A stretch of DNA of 53,081 bases from Streptomyces smyrnaeus (GTDB taxonomy: Bacteria > Actinomycetota > Actinomycetes > Streptomycetales > Streptomycetaceae), in the NCBI RefSeq assembly GCF_017676345.1, contig NZ_JAFFZM010000036.1, positions 1 through 53,081 on the forward strand. Direction: 5' to 3'. A model generated the notes under the pieces. The model was not told the DNA's origin. It worked only from the letters and a program-made list of their open reading frames with translations, and did not search any database. Below, piece by piece: positions 1 to 7,833 of this stretch. Both the position numbers and the translations under genes were made by a program. Within the stretch, counting starts at the first letter, position 1. Each line of letters starts with the position of its first letter.

Positions 1-1
1 A

Positions 2-580
2 CTGTTCACAGCACTGTGGCCCCCGCAGGAGGCGGTACAGGAACTGTCCCGTGCCGTCGACGCCCTTGAGGAGCCGCCCGGCGCGGAAGCGCTCCGCTGG
101 ACCCGGCCGGAGGCCTGGCACTTCACGCTGAGCTTCTACGGGGAGGTGACCGAGGACCAGGCAGCAGACCTTCGAGCGCGGCTGGTCCGGGCGGCGCGGC
201 GGGCGCCGGGCCCCCTCCCGATGCGCCTCCACCGCGCCGGCCGCTTCGGCGACCGCACGCTGTGGGTGGGGCTCCAGCAGGAGGAACCCCACCGTCAGGC
301 CCTCAAGAAGCTGGCGGCGGCCACCACGGCGGCGGGCCGCCGCGCCGGTCTGCTCCCCGACGACAAGCACCCGTCGTTCCATCCGCATCTGACGCTGGCC
401 CGGGCGAAGGGGCGGCGGACGGCCGACCTGCGCCCGTACGTCGAGCAGCTGGAGTCCTTCCAGGGGACCCCGTGGAGCGCCCGGGAGCTGCTGCTGGTCC
501 GCAGTGTGCCGCCGCGCAGCGGCGTACCGGGGGAGCAGCCCCGGTACGAGCCGTTGGAGCGCTGGCCCCTGGGCCCGTGA
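2..580 (+). CDS. thpR: RNA 2',3'-cyclic phosphodiesterase (2H phosphoesterase), 5' end cut off by the window
   Basis: The frame is open from base 2 and the natural start lies upstream of the window. The protein carries both signature motifs of the 2H phosphoesterase family (formerly called 2'-5' RNA ligase): HFTLSFYG near the visible N terminus and HPHLTLARA about 85 residues later. The two H-x-T histidine motifs form the active site that hydrolyses RNA 2',3'-cyclic phosphates. Visible length is 192 residues, so only a few N-terminal residues are missing. The reading LFTALWPP at the left edge matches the usual first beta strand of the family. The in-frame ATG at 146 would remove the first catalytic motif and cannot be the real start. 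Substrate in the cell is not evident from context. Confidence 0.88.
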   Translation: MFTALWPPQEAVQELSRAVDALEEPPGAEALRWTRPEAWHFTLSFYGEVTEDQAADLRARLVRAARRAPGPLPMRLHRAGRFGDRTLWVGLQQEEPHRQALKKLAAATTAAGRRAGLLPDDKHPSFHPHLTLARAKGRRTADLRPYVEQLESFQGTPWSARELLLVRSVPPRSGVPGEQPRYEPLERWPLGP

Positions 581-615
581 CGGAGCCGTTCCGGGTCCCG
601 GCTACCGTTGTCGGC

Positions 616-708
616 GTGAACGCCAAGACCAGAATGCGCATTGTGACCGGTGTGCTGGTGGTGCTCTTCCTCGTGGTCGTCCTGGCCTCGGCCCTCGGCG
701 GCAGCTGA
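616..708 (+). CDS. Small single-pass membrane protein (30 aa)
   Basis: A GTG start at 616 gives a 30-residue peptide: a short basic N terminus (NAKTRMR) followed by one strongly hydrophobic segment (residues 8 to 27, rich in Val and Leu) ending in GGS. This has the form of the short membrane peptides often annotated in Streptomyces. It lies 35 bases after thpR on the same strand and before the convergent aldo/keto reductase gene. No clear Shine-Dalgarno sequence precedes the GTG, so translation is uncertain. Function unknown; the call rests only on composition and reading frame. Confidence 0.42.
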   Translation: MNAKTRMRIVTGVLVVLFLVVVLASALGGS

Positions 709-733
709 CCGGGGGCCGGGCGCCGGCCGACGC

Positions 734-1732
734 CTACCAGGCGAAGGCCTCGGGCGACGGCCCGGGGCCGGGGAAGATCTCCTCCAGCGAGGCGAGCAGC
801 TCGTCGCCGAGCTTCAGCTCGACGGCGCGCAGCGCGGAGTCGAGCTGGCCGGCCGTCCGGGGCCCGACGATGGGCCCGGTCACGCCCGGCCGGGACAGCA
901 GCCAGGCGAGGGCGACCTCGCCGGGCTCCAGGCCGCGCTCGGCGACGAGGTTCTCGTACGCCTCGATCTGCCCGCGCACCGTCGGGTCCTCCAGCGCGGT
1001 GGCCGCGCGCCCGGAGGACGTACGGCCGCCGCCGCCCTCCCGGGCCTTCCGCAGCGCGCCGCCCAGCAGTCCGCCGTGCAGCGGGGACCAGGGGATGACC
1101 CCGAGCCCGTAGGCCTCGGCCGCCGGGACGACCTCCATCTCGGCGCGCCGCTCGGCCAGGTTGTAGAGGCACTGCTCGCTCACCAGTCCGAGCGAGCCAC
1201 GGCGTGCGGCGGTCTCGTTGGCCTGGGCGATGTGCCAGCCGGCGTGGTTGCTGGAGCCGACGTAGAGCACCTTGCCCTGCTGCACGAGGACGTCCATGGC
1301 CTGCCAGATCTCGTCCCAGGGCGTGGCCCGGTCGACGTGGTGGAACTGGTACAGGTCGATGTGGTCGGTGCCCAGGCGGCGCAGGCTGGCCTCCACGGAG
1401 CGGCGGATGTTGAGCGCGGAGAGCTTGTCGTGGTTGGGCCAGGGCGTCTCACCGTCGGGGGCCATGTTGGCGTAGCCCTTGGTGGCCAGGACGGTCTTGT
1501 CGCGCCGCCCGTCGCCCTTGGCGAACCAGCTGCCGATGATCTCCTCGGTGCGGCCCTTGTTGACGCCCCAGCCGTAGGCGTTGGCGGTGTCGAAGAAGTT
1601 GACGCCTGCCGCCAGTGCGGCGTCCATGATCGCGTGGCTGTCGGCCTCGTCCGTCTGCGGGCCGAAGTTCATCGTTCCGAGGACGAGCCTGCTGACCTTC
1701 AGTCCTGTGCGTCCGAGCTGCGTGTACTCCAT
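734..1732 (-). CDS. Aldo/keto reductase
   Basis: 332 residues, the normal length for the AKR superfamily TIM barrel. It starts MEYTQLGRTGLKVSRLVLGTM, the typical first strand. The catalytic tetrad is visible: Asp and Tyr in FFDTANAYG, Lys in ATKGY and His in QFHHVD. The C-terminal NADPH-binding part contains GPIVGPRTAGQL. It probably reduces carbonyl compounds with NADPH in the cytosol; substrate unknown. A TetR-type gene lies 73 bases upstream on the same strand and may be co-transcribed with it and control it. Confidence 0.92.
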   Translation of the reverse strand: MEYTQLGRTGLKVSRLVLGTMNFGPQTDEADSHAIMDAALAAGVNFFDTANAYGWGVNKGRTEEIIGSWFAKGDGRRDKTVLATKGYANMAPDGETPWPNHDKLSALNIRRSVEASLRRLGTDHIDLYQFHHVDRATPWDEIWQAMDVLVQQGKVLYVGSSNHAGWHIAQANETAARRGSLGLVSEQCLYNLAERRAEMEVVPAAEAYGLGVIPWSPLHGGLLGGALRKAREGGGGRTSSGRAATALEDPTVRGQIEAYENLVAERGLEPGEVALAWLLSRPGVTGPIVGPRTAGQLDSALRAVELKLGDELLASLEEIFPGPGPSPEAFAW

Positions 1733-1805
1733 GCCGCCACGCTAGGCGGCTGGAGTGCACTCGAAGCAACCCGTCGTGCCGGTGGCGGGATCCGCGGGGC
1801 AAGCC

Positions 1806-2462
1806 CTACTCGGGGGCCGTCCCGGTGCGGAAGACGCCCTCGACCGCCCCGAGGTAGGCGGACTCGGCGCTGATGTGGGCGAGTCGGGAGTCGATGGGGC
1901 GGCGCGTGATCAGCAGTCGGTAGTAGAACGGTGCGCCGATGGCCGCGATGACCTCCTCCGCGTCCGTGTCGGAGGGGATCTCCCCCCGCTCGACGGCCCG
2001 TTCCAGCAGTACGGCGACCCGTCGGATGCGGTTCTTGAACACGGCGCGCATCACCTCGGCCGCTCCCGGCTCGCGTGCCGCGGAGGTGACGACGGCTTCG
2101 ACCAGGCGCCGGTTGCGGGCGGAGGCGTAGAAGTCGGCGATGGACCGTGTCACCGTGTGCAGGTCCTGGCGCAGACTGCCGGTGTCCGGAATGGGGATCG
2201 TCCCGCTGTGCTGGCCCAGCATGTCGATGATGACGCCCTCGACCGTGCGCCAGCGGCGCCGGATCGTCGCGGCGTGCACCCCCGACCGGCGGGCGATCAG
2301 GTCGATGGTGAGTGCGGCGAAGTCCTGGCTGCCCAGTTCCTCCCAGGCCGCTCGCAGTACGGCGGCGCGGGTGCGTGCGGTCCGCCCGCCGGGCCGGGTC
2401 GCTCCGTGCGGTCGGTCGGATCCCTGCGGTCGGTCGGATTCGTGCGGTGGTGGCGCAGTCAT
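1806..2462 (-). CDS. TetR/AcrR-family transcriptional regulator
   Basis: 218 residues. An N-terminal helix-turn-helix (about residues 30 to 75) includes FAALTIDLIARRSGVHAATI followed by RRRW, as in TetR proteins. The remainder is an all-helical ligand-binding domain of the kind found in TetR_C_11-type regulators. The first 25 residues are a low-complexity DRPQG/DRPHG repeat encoded by near-identical short DNA repeats at about 2400-2455. It is followed on the same strand by the aldo/keto reductase gene, the likely regulated partner. An inverted repeat about 50 bases upstream of the start (2511-2532) suggests autoregulation. Effector unknown. Confidence 0.88.
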   Translation of the reverse strand: MTAPPPHESDRPQGSDRPHGATRPGGRTARTRAAVLRAAWEELGSQDFAALTIDLIARRSGVHAATIRRRWRTVEGVIIDMLGQHSGTIPIPDTGSLRQDLHTVTRSIADFYASARNRRLVEAVVTSAAREPGAAEVMRAVFKNRIRRVAVLLERAVERGEIPSDTDAEEVIAAIGAPFYYRLLITRRPIDSRLAHISAESAYLGAVEGVFRTGTAPE

Positions 2463-2510
2463 GGTCCCGCGTTGCGTCGAGGCTCAGGTTCCGATTACTG
2501 TTCCCACACT

Positions 2511-2532
2511 TAGTGCGCGCACGCGCGCATTA
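2511..2532. promoter_or_regulatory. Inverted-repeat operator candidate for the TetR gene
   Basis: Arms TAGTGCGCGC and GCGCGCATTA are separated by AC; nine of ten positions pair. It lies 49 bases upstream of the TetR start codon, in the otherwise empty 277-base gap between the TetR and GDSL genes. Position and symmetry fit a TetR autoregulatory site; the alternating GC core could also arise by chance. Confidence 0.45.
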
Positions 2533-2739
2533 GTCGGGGGATGCCGTGAGCGCCCCGCAGCGCGGTTGTCAACCGTGGTGAGCGGGGCGTTCGCGGCACA
2601 AGGCGACAGTCTGGCCCAGTGGCGTCCCCCCGCGGCAACTCCGGGCCGTGTTCCGGCGGGAAAAAGTCGGGACCTGGCCGGATCTGTTCATACTCGTCAC
2701 ACCTGAACCCCTTTGTGCGCCTCATCGCTCATGTCGGGT

Positions 2740-3489
2740 TCACCCTCCGGCCCGCCGACCGCGCTCACCCGCCGACGCGCTCATCGGCCGGCTCCGTCGG
2801 TACGGTCCGCCCACGCCCCACGCCTGATGCAGGGCGTCGGCGAAGGCGGCGGCCATCCGGTGCTCGCCCTCGGCCGAGGGATGGGTGCCGTCGTAGGTGT
2901 CCCGCTCCGGCGACCAGTCGTGCGGTACCGAGGCCAGCAGCAGCGGCGAACGCGGCTGGGACAGCTCGGCCACCGCCTTGGCCAGCAGGGTGTTGAACCG
3001 CGCGCACGCGTCGGCGAACGCCGGGTCGGTCACCGCGCGGATGTTGGGCATGACGGGCAGCAGCACCGCACGCAGCGTCGGGTTGCCGGCCCGCGCCTCC
3101 GCCAGGAAGAGCTCCACGTTCGCGAGCGTCTGCTCGGGATCGGTGTAGAAGCCGAGGTCTATCAGCCCCAGCGAGACCAGCAGCGTGTCCGCCCGGTACG
3201 ACGCGACCGTCTCGCGGACGAGTGGCGCCATGTGCAGCCACCCCGCGCCCCAACCCGCCAGGTGCGCCCGCGCATGGTGGGGGAAGTGCGGGTCGGCGTA
3301 GGCGTGGCTGCCCTCGTGCAGTGCCGTGCGGGGGCCGACGATCTGCCAGTCCTCGTCGTCCGGAACGGTACGGCACAGGTGCTGCCACATCCGGTAGCGC
3401 CAGGTGTGATCTCCCCCGGCCCGGGGCCCGGAGCTCCCCCCACCAGCCGCTCCGATCGTCATGGAGTCGCCGACGAAGAGAACGCGCAT
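2740..3489 (-). CDS. SGNH/GDSL hydrolase family protein
   Basis: The ATG at 3489 gives a 249-residue protein beginning MRVLFVGDSMTIG, where GDSM is the block I nucleophile motif of SGNH hydrolases. Block V is visible near the C terminus as DGTHPSAEG with the catalytic Asp and His. No signal peptide is seen, so it is probably cytosolic. The open frame continues upstream, but that part is low complexity and overlaps the divergent neighbour, so 3489 is preferred. It probably hydrolyses an ester or acetyl group; substrate unknown. The divergent gene at 3548 encodes a secreted protein, and the two share a 58-base promoter region. Confidence 0.87.
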   Translation of the reverse strand: MRVLFVGDSMTIGAAGGGSSGPRAGGDHTWRYRMWQHLCRTVPDDEDWQIVGPRTALHEGSHAYADPHFPHHARAHLAGWGAGWLHMAPLVRETVASYRADTLLVSLGLIDLGFYTDPEQTLANVELFLAEARAGNPTLRAVLLPVMPNIRAVTDPAFADACARFNTLLAKAVAELSQPRSPLLLASVPHDWSPERDTYDGTHPSAEGEHRMAAAFADALHQAWGVGGPYRRSRPMSASAGERGRRAGG

Positions 3490-3547
3490 CCGCACATCCT
3501 CGGGTATCCCGCGTTGAGCTGCACCGTGATGCTGGACACTGGAGCCT

Positions 3548-4579
3548 ATGTCTGTGCGTACGCGTGGAGTCGGGGTCGGGGTCGGAGCGGTTGCCGTGAT
3601 GCTGGGAGCGATGACGGCTGCCCCGCCCGCCGCCGTCGCCGAGGACGGCCCGGAGGGCTTCACCATCCGCGACTCCCGGATCACCGAGTCCAGCGGACTG
3701 GCCGCCTCCCGCGCCCACAAGGGCGTCTACTGGACGCACAACGACTCCGACGACGGCCCGTACGTCTACGCCGTCGACAGCCGCACCGGAAAGACCGTCA
3801 GCCGTGTGACGCTGAGCGGTATCGAGCCGCGGGATGTCGAAGGGATCTCCGTCGGCCCGGACGGCAACGTCTACGTCGGCGACATCGGCGACAACCTGGA
3901 CGGCTCCTGGCCCGAGGTGTGGATCTACCGCTTCCCCGAACCGAAGCAGCTGCGCGGCGACGTCACCGTGACCCCCACCCGCTACACCGTCCGCTACGCC
4001 GACGGCCCGCGGAACGCCGAGTCGCTGATGGTGCACCCCAGGACCGGCCGGGTCTACATCGCCAGCAAGAGCTCCCAGGGGAAGGGCGGCCTGTACGCGG
4101 GTCCCCGGAAGTTGGATCCGGGCGGCGTCAACACCTTCTCGCGCGTCGCCGAGGTGGACTTCGAGGCGACCGACGGCGCGTTCTCGCCGGACGGCTCCCG
4201 ACTGGTGCTGCGGGCCTACTTCGGCGCGACGGCGTACACCTGGCAGGACGGCGAGCCGAAGAAGATCGGCTCCGTTCCCGTACCGCTGCAACGGCAGGGC
4301 GAGTCGGTCACGTTCGCCCCCGACGGGCGGACACTGATGTACGGCTCCGAGGGGTCCGGCAGCGGTGTGGAGCCGACCCGGCTGAAGGGCGAGGCGGTAC
4401 CCGACTCCGCGCGCGACAACGGCTCGGGCTCCTCGGACTCCGAGTCCTCCGACGACGGCGCCGGCGACAGCTCGTCCGAGGACGACAACCGGAACCTCAC
4501 CCTGGGCGCCGGCACGTTCATCGCCGCCCTGGTCGTCTGGTTCGGTCTGCGCCGACTGTTCGCGCGGCGCCGGGACTGA
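3548..4579 (+). CDS. Secreted, C-terminally membrane-anchored beta-propeller-like protein
   Basis: 343 residues. A signal peptide covers residues 1 to 31 with an AVA/E cleavage site. The body (about 35 to 280) contains repeated blade-like segments with patterns such as GNVYVGDIGDN, GRVYIASK and FSPDGSRLVL, typical of six- or seven-bladed propellers in the WD40/esterase-like group. A Ser/Asp/Glu-rich linker (about 285 to 312) precedes a hydrophobic segment (about 318 to 335) and an RRRD tail, so the protein appears fixed to the outer face of the membrane. A GGAG sequence lies just before the ATG. No catalytic residues are evident; a binding role at the cell surface is inference. Confidence 0.78.
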   Translation: MSVRTRGVGVGVGAVAVMLGAMTAAPPAAVAEDGPEGFTIRDSRITESSGLAASRAHKGVYWTHNDSDDGPYVYAVDSRTGKTVSRVTLSGIEPRDVEGISVGPDGNVYVGDIGDNLDGSWPEVWIYRFPEPKQLRGDVTVTPTRYTVRYADGPRNAESLMVHPRTGRVYIASKSSQGKGGLYAGPRKLDPGGVNTFSRVAEVDFEATDGAFSPDGSRLVLRAYFGATAYTWQDGEPKKIGSVPVPLQRQGESVTFAPDGRTLMYGSEGSGSGVEPTRLKGEAVPDSARDNGSGSSDSESSDDGAGDSSSEDDNRNLTLGAGTFIAALVVWFGLRRLFARRRD

Positions 4580-4584
4580 GCCGG

Positions 4585-4602
4585 CCGTCGGAGCGCCGAC
4601 GG
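4585..4602. terminator. Hairpin between convergent genes
   Basis: CCGTCGG and CCGACGG form a 7-base-pair stem around AGCG in the 72-base gap between two convergent genes. There is no U-tract, as is common for Streptomyces terminators. It could serve both strands. Confidence 0.5.
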
Positions 4603-4651
4603 GCCGCCGGCATCTCCCCCCTCCGTCCAGGGCCGGCTGTACGCCTGCGCA

Positions 4652-5584
4652 TCACGGTGATCGGTAGGCGGCCCGGATCGTCTCCTTGCCGTCGTGCCGG
4701 GAGTCGTCGCTGACGGCCGGCGCGGTGCTCTCCGTGGCGCTCAGCTCCTGGGTCCCCACGACGGACAGCAGCTCCAGCTGCTCGGCTCCCCGGCTTCCGG
4801 GCGGCGCGGTGAACCACAGCAGGCGCTGGCGTCCGTCCTCGCTCAGGAGGTTGAAGCAGTCGAGTTCGATGACGCCGAGCAGCGGGTGGACGATCCTCTT
4901 GTGGTCCATGCGGCGCACCGCGACGTCGTGGGTGTCCCAGAGGGTCGCGAACTCCTGGCTGCGGCGGCGCAGTACGGCGACCATCTTCGTGACCTCCGCG
5001 TCCCGGCCGCGCCGGGCGGCTGCTGCCTGGAGGTCGGCAACGAACACCCGGGAGTGCTGCGGGCGGTCCTCGGCCGGGTAGATCTCGCGGGCCCGCGGGT
5101 CGGTGAACCAGCGGTACACGAAGCTCGCCGCCGGGCCGCGGTGTGCCGGGGACCTGCCCAGCAGGGTGCGGGCCAGATCGTTTTCGACCAGGGTCTCGTG
5201 CAGGTCGGTGATGACGCGCGCGGGAGTGTTGGACAGCCGATCCAGCAGTCCGAGGAGCGCGGGCTGCACATGGGCCGACGGTCCGCGTGCTGACGGCGGT
5301 ATCGGCCGTTCGGCCAGGTGGAACAGGTGGTCGCGCTCGTCGCCGTTCAGCCGCAGGGCCCGGGCGAGGGCGGCCAGGGTCTGGGACGAGGGCTGTACGC
5401 CGTTCTTCGCTCCGCCGCGTTCCAACTCGGTGTAGTAGTCGGCCGACAGCCCGGCCAGCTGGGCGACCTCCTCGCGGCGCAGCCCGGGGACCCGCCGGCG
5501 CGGGCCCGAGGGGAGACCGACATCGGCGGGGCGGATGCGGTCGCGGCGTGTCCTGAGGAAGGCACCGAGTTGTGGAAGGTTCAC
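4652..5584 (-). CDS. Helix-turn-helix regulator with MmyB-like ligand-binding domain
   Basis: 310 residues. The N-terminal XRE-type HTH contains VPGLRREEVAQLAGLSADYY and TELERG, a near-invariant signature of the MmyB-type regulator family of actinomycetes. The C-terminal two thirds are the PAS-like MmyB ligand-binding domain, thought to bind fatty acids or other small hydrophobic ligands. It is divergent from an SDR-SDR-tautomerase operon, the usual genomic setting in which these proteins act as local redox or catabolic gene regulators. The start is GTG at 5584; GGAGG lies almost adjacent to it, so the exact start is not certain. A symmetric sequence at 5614-5656 is the likely operator. Confidence 0.9.
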   Translation of the reverse strand: MNLPQLGAFLRTRRDRIRPADVGLPSGPRRRVPGLRREEVAQLAGLSADYYTELERGGAKNGVQPSSQTLAALARALRLNGDERDHLFHLAERPIPPSARGPSAHVQPALLGLLDRLSNTPARVITDLHETLVENDLARTLLGRSPAHRGPAASFVYRWFTDPRAREIYPAEDRPQHSRVFVADLQAAAARRGRDAEVTKMVAVLRRRSQEFATLWDTHDVAVRRMDHKRIVHPLLGVIELDCFNLLSEDGRQRLLWFTAPPGSRGAEQLELLSVVGTQELSATESTAPAVSDDSRHDGKETIRAAYRSP

Positions 5585-5613
5585 CCCTCCATCGTCGCTC
5601 GCGCGCCGGGGCG

Positions 5614-5665
5614 TAGCCAGGGGGTGGCAACCCCTGGGTGGACGCAGCCCTGGCTAGGGGTGGCA
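5614..5665. promoter_or_regulatory. Candidate operator region between MmyB-type regulator and SDR operon
   Basis: TAGCCAGGG at 5614-5622 and its exact inverse CCCTGGCTA at 5648-5656 are 25 bases apart. GGGGTGGCA occurs as a direct repeat at 5621-5629 and 5657-5665. Both lie in the divergent promoter region. Combined inverted and direct symmetry fits binding of two regulator dimers. Confidence 0.5.
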
Positions 5666-5742
5666 GACCGGCCGACCGTTGAGGACGCAGCAGGGCGACG
5701 GCGAGGCCGCGGCCCGACCCGCAACCACCACAGGAGTCAGCA

Positions 5743-6522
5743 ATGCCCCACACGTCCCCCGACCGGATGGCTGCCCCGGCCCAGCCCTCCGCCTCACCCC
5801 GGGTCGCGGTCGTCACCGGCGGCTCGCGCGGCATCGGCCGCCGGACCGTCGGCCGGCTGGCCGCCGACGGGTACGCCGTCGTGGTCGGCTACGGCGGCAA
5901 CCGGAAGGAGGCCGAAGCCGCCGTCGAGGAGGCCGTCGCCGGCGGTGGCCGGGCCCTCGCCGTGCGCGCGGACGTCGCCGACGAACACGCGGTCGCGACC
6001 CTGTTCGACGCGGCCGAGGCGGAGTTCGGCGGCCTCGATGTCGTCGTGCACGCGGCCGGGCGGGCACACACGGCGCCGATCGCCGACCTGGACCTGAACC
6101 TCCTGGACGACCTGCACCGCACCAATATCCGCGGCACTTTTGTCGTCGTTCAGCAGGCCGCCCGGCGGGTGCGCCCCGGCGGGGCGATCGTGACGTTCTC
6201 CTCGTCGGTGGTGGGGCTGGCCTTCCCGGGCTACGGCGCGTACTCCGCCGGCAAGGGCGCGGTCGAGGCGCTGACGCTGATCCTGGCCAGGGAGCTGCGG
6301 GGCCGGGACGTGACCGCCAACGCGGTCGCGCCCGGCCCCACGGCCACCGACCTGTTCCTGGACGGCAAGGACGAGGAGACCATCGGCCGGCTGGCCGCCC
6401 AGCCCCCGCTGGAGCGACTCGGTACCCCGGCCGACATCGCCGAGGTCGTCGCGTTCCTCGCCTCCCCGGCCGGCCACTGGATCAACGGACAGGTCCTGCG
6501 CGCCAACGGCGGAATCATCTGA
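5743..6522 (+). CDS. SDR-family oxidoreductase
   Basis: 259 residues, classical short-chain dehydrogenase size. It has the Rossmann glycine motif TGGSRGIG (about residues 25 to 32), the HAAG structural motif and the active-site YSAGK, where Tyr and Lys are catalytic; SSSVVG supplies the serine. The C terminus INGQVLRANGGI matches the usual (I/V)NGxxxxxxGG end. First gene of a three-gene set (43 bases to the second SDR, then 28 to a tautomerase) divergent from the MmyB-type regulator. It probably oxidises or reduces an alcohol or ketone with NAD(P)(H); substrate unknown. Confidence 0.93.
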   Translation: MPHTSPDRMAAPAQPSASPRVAVVTGGSRGIGRRTVGRLAADGYAVVVGYGGNRKEAEAAVEEAVAGGGRALAVRADVADEHAVATLFDAAEAEFGGLDVVVHAAGRAHTAPIADLDLNLLDDLHRTNIRGTFVVVQQAARRVRPGGAIVTFSSSVVGLAFPGYGAYSAGKGAVEALTLILARELRGRDVTANAVAPGPTATDLFLDGKDEETIGRLAAQPPLERLGTPADIAEVVAFLASPAGHWINGQVLRANGGII

Positions 6523-6565
6523 ACCGTCGGCAGACACCCCCTCGTTCGACACGAAAGGCCTCGTC

Positions 6566-7477
6566 ATGAGGAACGACGACACCGGGCAGGTCGTCCTGGT
6601 CACGGGCGCCTCCAGCGGCATCGGGGCGCTGTCCGTGCGCGCTCTGGCCCGCGCCGGGCACACCGTGTACGCGGGCATCCGCCGAACCGCGACCCGCAAC
6701 GCGACCGCGGTGGCCGAGCTGACGCGCTACGGCACCGACCACCAGGTCGACGTGCACGCCGTCGAGCTGGATGTCACCTCCCAGGACTCCGTCGACGCCG
6801 CGGTCGACCGGGTCTTCGCCGAGCGCGGCCGACTGGACGTGGTCGTGCACAACGCCGGGCACATGGTCCTGGGCGCCGCCGAGGCGTTCACCGCCGAGCA
6901 GTTCGCGGACCTGTACGACGTGAACGTCCTGGGTACCCAGCGCGTCAACCGCGCCGCCCTGCCGAAGTTGCGCGAGCGGGGCTCGGGGCTGCTGGTGTGG
7001 ATCGGCAGCTCCAGCACCCGCGGCGGCTGCCCCCCGTTCCTGGCCCCGTACTTCGCCGCCAAGGCCGCGATGGACGCTGTGGCCGTCAGCTACGCCGCCG
7101 AGGTGCTTCCGTTCGGCATCGACACCGCGATCGTGGTGCCCGGCGCGTTCACCACCGGCACCAACCACTTCGCCAACGCCGGCGCCCCCGCCGACACCGA
7201 CCGTGCGGAGGCCTACGACCGGCGTCACCAACCCCTGAGGGACGATCTGGGCAGGCGCCTGGCCGCGCTCGTCCCTTCGGACGCCGATGTGTCCGAGGTC
7301 GCTGAAGCCGTCGCGCGCCTGGTCGCGATGGAGCACGGCACTCGGCCGCTGCGCACCCACATAGACCCCAGCCGGGACGGCAGCGAAGTCGTCTCCGCGG
7401 TCGCCGACCGCGTCCGCGCCGACTTCTTCCGTCGCATCGGACTGGACAGCCTGCTGACCGCGGGCAGCTCTCTGTAA
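6566..7477 (+). CDS. SDR-family NAD(P)-dependent oxidoreductase
   Basis: 303 residues. Cofactor motif TGASSGIG near residue 15, HNAG motif about residue 94, SSS at the catalytic serine and YFAAK as the catalytic Tyr-x-x-x-Lys. It is longer than the first SDR because of a C-terminal extension of about 60 residues, as in extended-substrate classical SDRs. An AAAGG-like Shine-Dalgarno precedes the ATG. The position inside the SDR-SDR-tautomerase operon suggests sequential handling of one carbonyl or aromatic intermediate, which is inference. Confidence 0.92.
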   Translation: MRNDDTGQVVLVTGASSGIGALSVRALARAGHTVYAGIRRTATRNATAVAELTRYGTDHQVDVHAVELDVTSQDSVDAAVDRVFAERGRLDVVVHNAGHMVLGAAEAFTAEQFADLYDVNVLGTQRVNRAALPKLRERGSGLLVWIGSSSTRGGCPPFLAPYFAAKAAMDAVAVSYAAEVLPFGIDTAIVVPGAFTTGTNHFANAGAPADTDRAEAYDRRHQPLRDDLGRRLAALVPSDADVSEVAEAVARLVAMEHGTRPLRTHIDPSRDGSEVVSAVADRVRADFFRRIGLDSLLTAGSSL

Positions 7478-7505
7478 CTCCCACCGAGCAAAGGAACACT
7501 CAGCC

Positions 7506-7736
7506 ATGCCCTTCGCGAACTTCAAGGTCCCCGAGAAGACCCTCACCCCGAAGCAGAAGGAGGAGATCGTCGCCCGCACCACCGAGTTGTACGTCGAGAT
7601 CTACGGCGAGCGTGCCCGCGGCAACACCATGGTCCTGGTCGAAGAGGTCGCCGACGGCGGCTGGGGCGTCTCCGGCAATGTGCTGACCCTCGCCATGCTC
7701 GGTGAGGCGGCACCGGCCGACGCCGGCGACGCCTGA
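7506..7736 (+). CDS. Tautomerase-family protein (4-oxalocrotonate tautomerase-like)
   Basis: 76 residues beginning MPFANFKVP. After removal of Met, Pro1 would be the catalytic base of the 4-oxalocrotonate tautomerase superfamily. The length and the VEEVADGGWGVSGN segment, which forms the second beta strand, fit the family. It ends the SDR-SDR-tautomerase operon, 28 bases after the second SDR, with AAAGGAACACTCAGCC before the ATG. It probably interconverts enol and keto forms of a small acid made or used by the neighbours. Confidence 0.87.
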   Translation: MPFANFKVPEKTLTPKQKEEIVARTTELYVEIYGERARGNTMVLVEEVADGGWGVSGNVLTLAMLGEAAPADAGDA

Positions 7737-7833
7737 GCGCACCGGCCGTCGTCCGGCCGGGGCGGCACCGTACGGCCGAGAGCCGACGCCGCTCGCGCCC
7801 GGCGGTGCAGCGCCCGTGGCACGGCCCCCCGGG

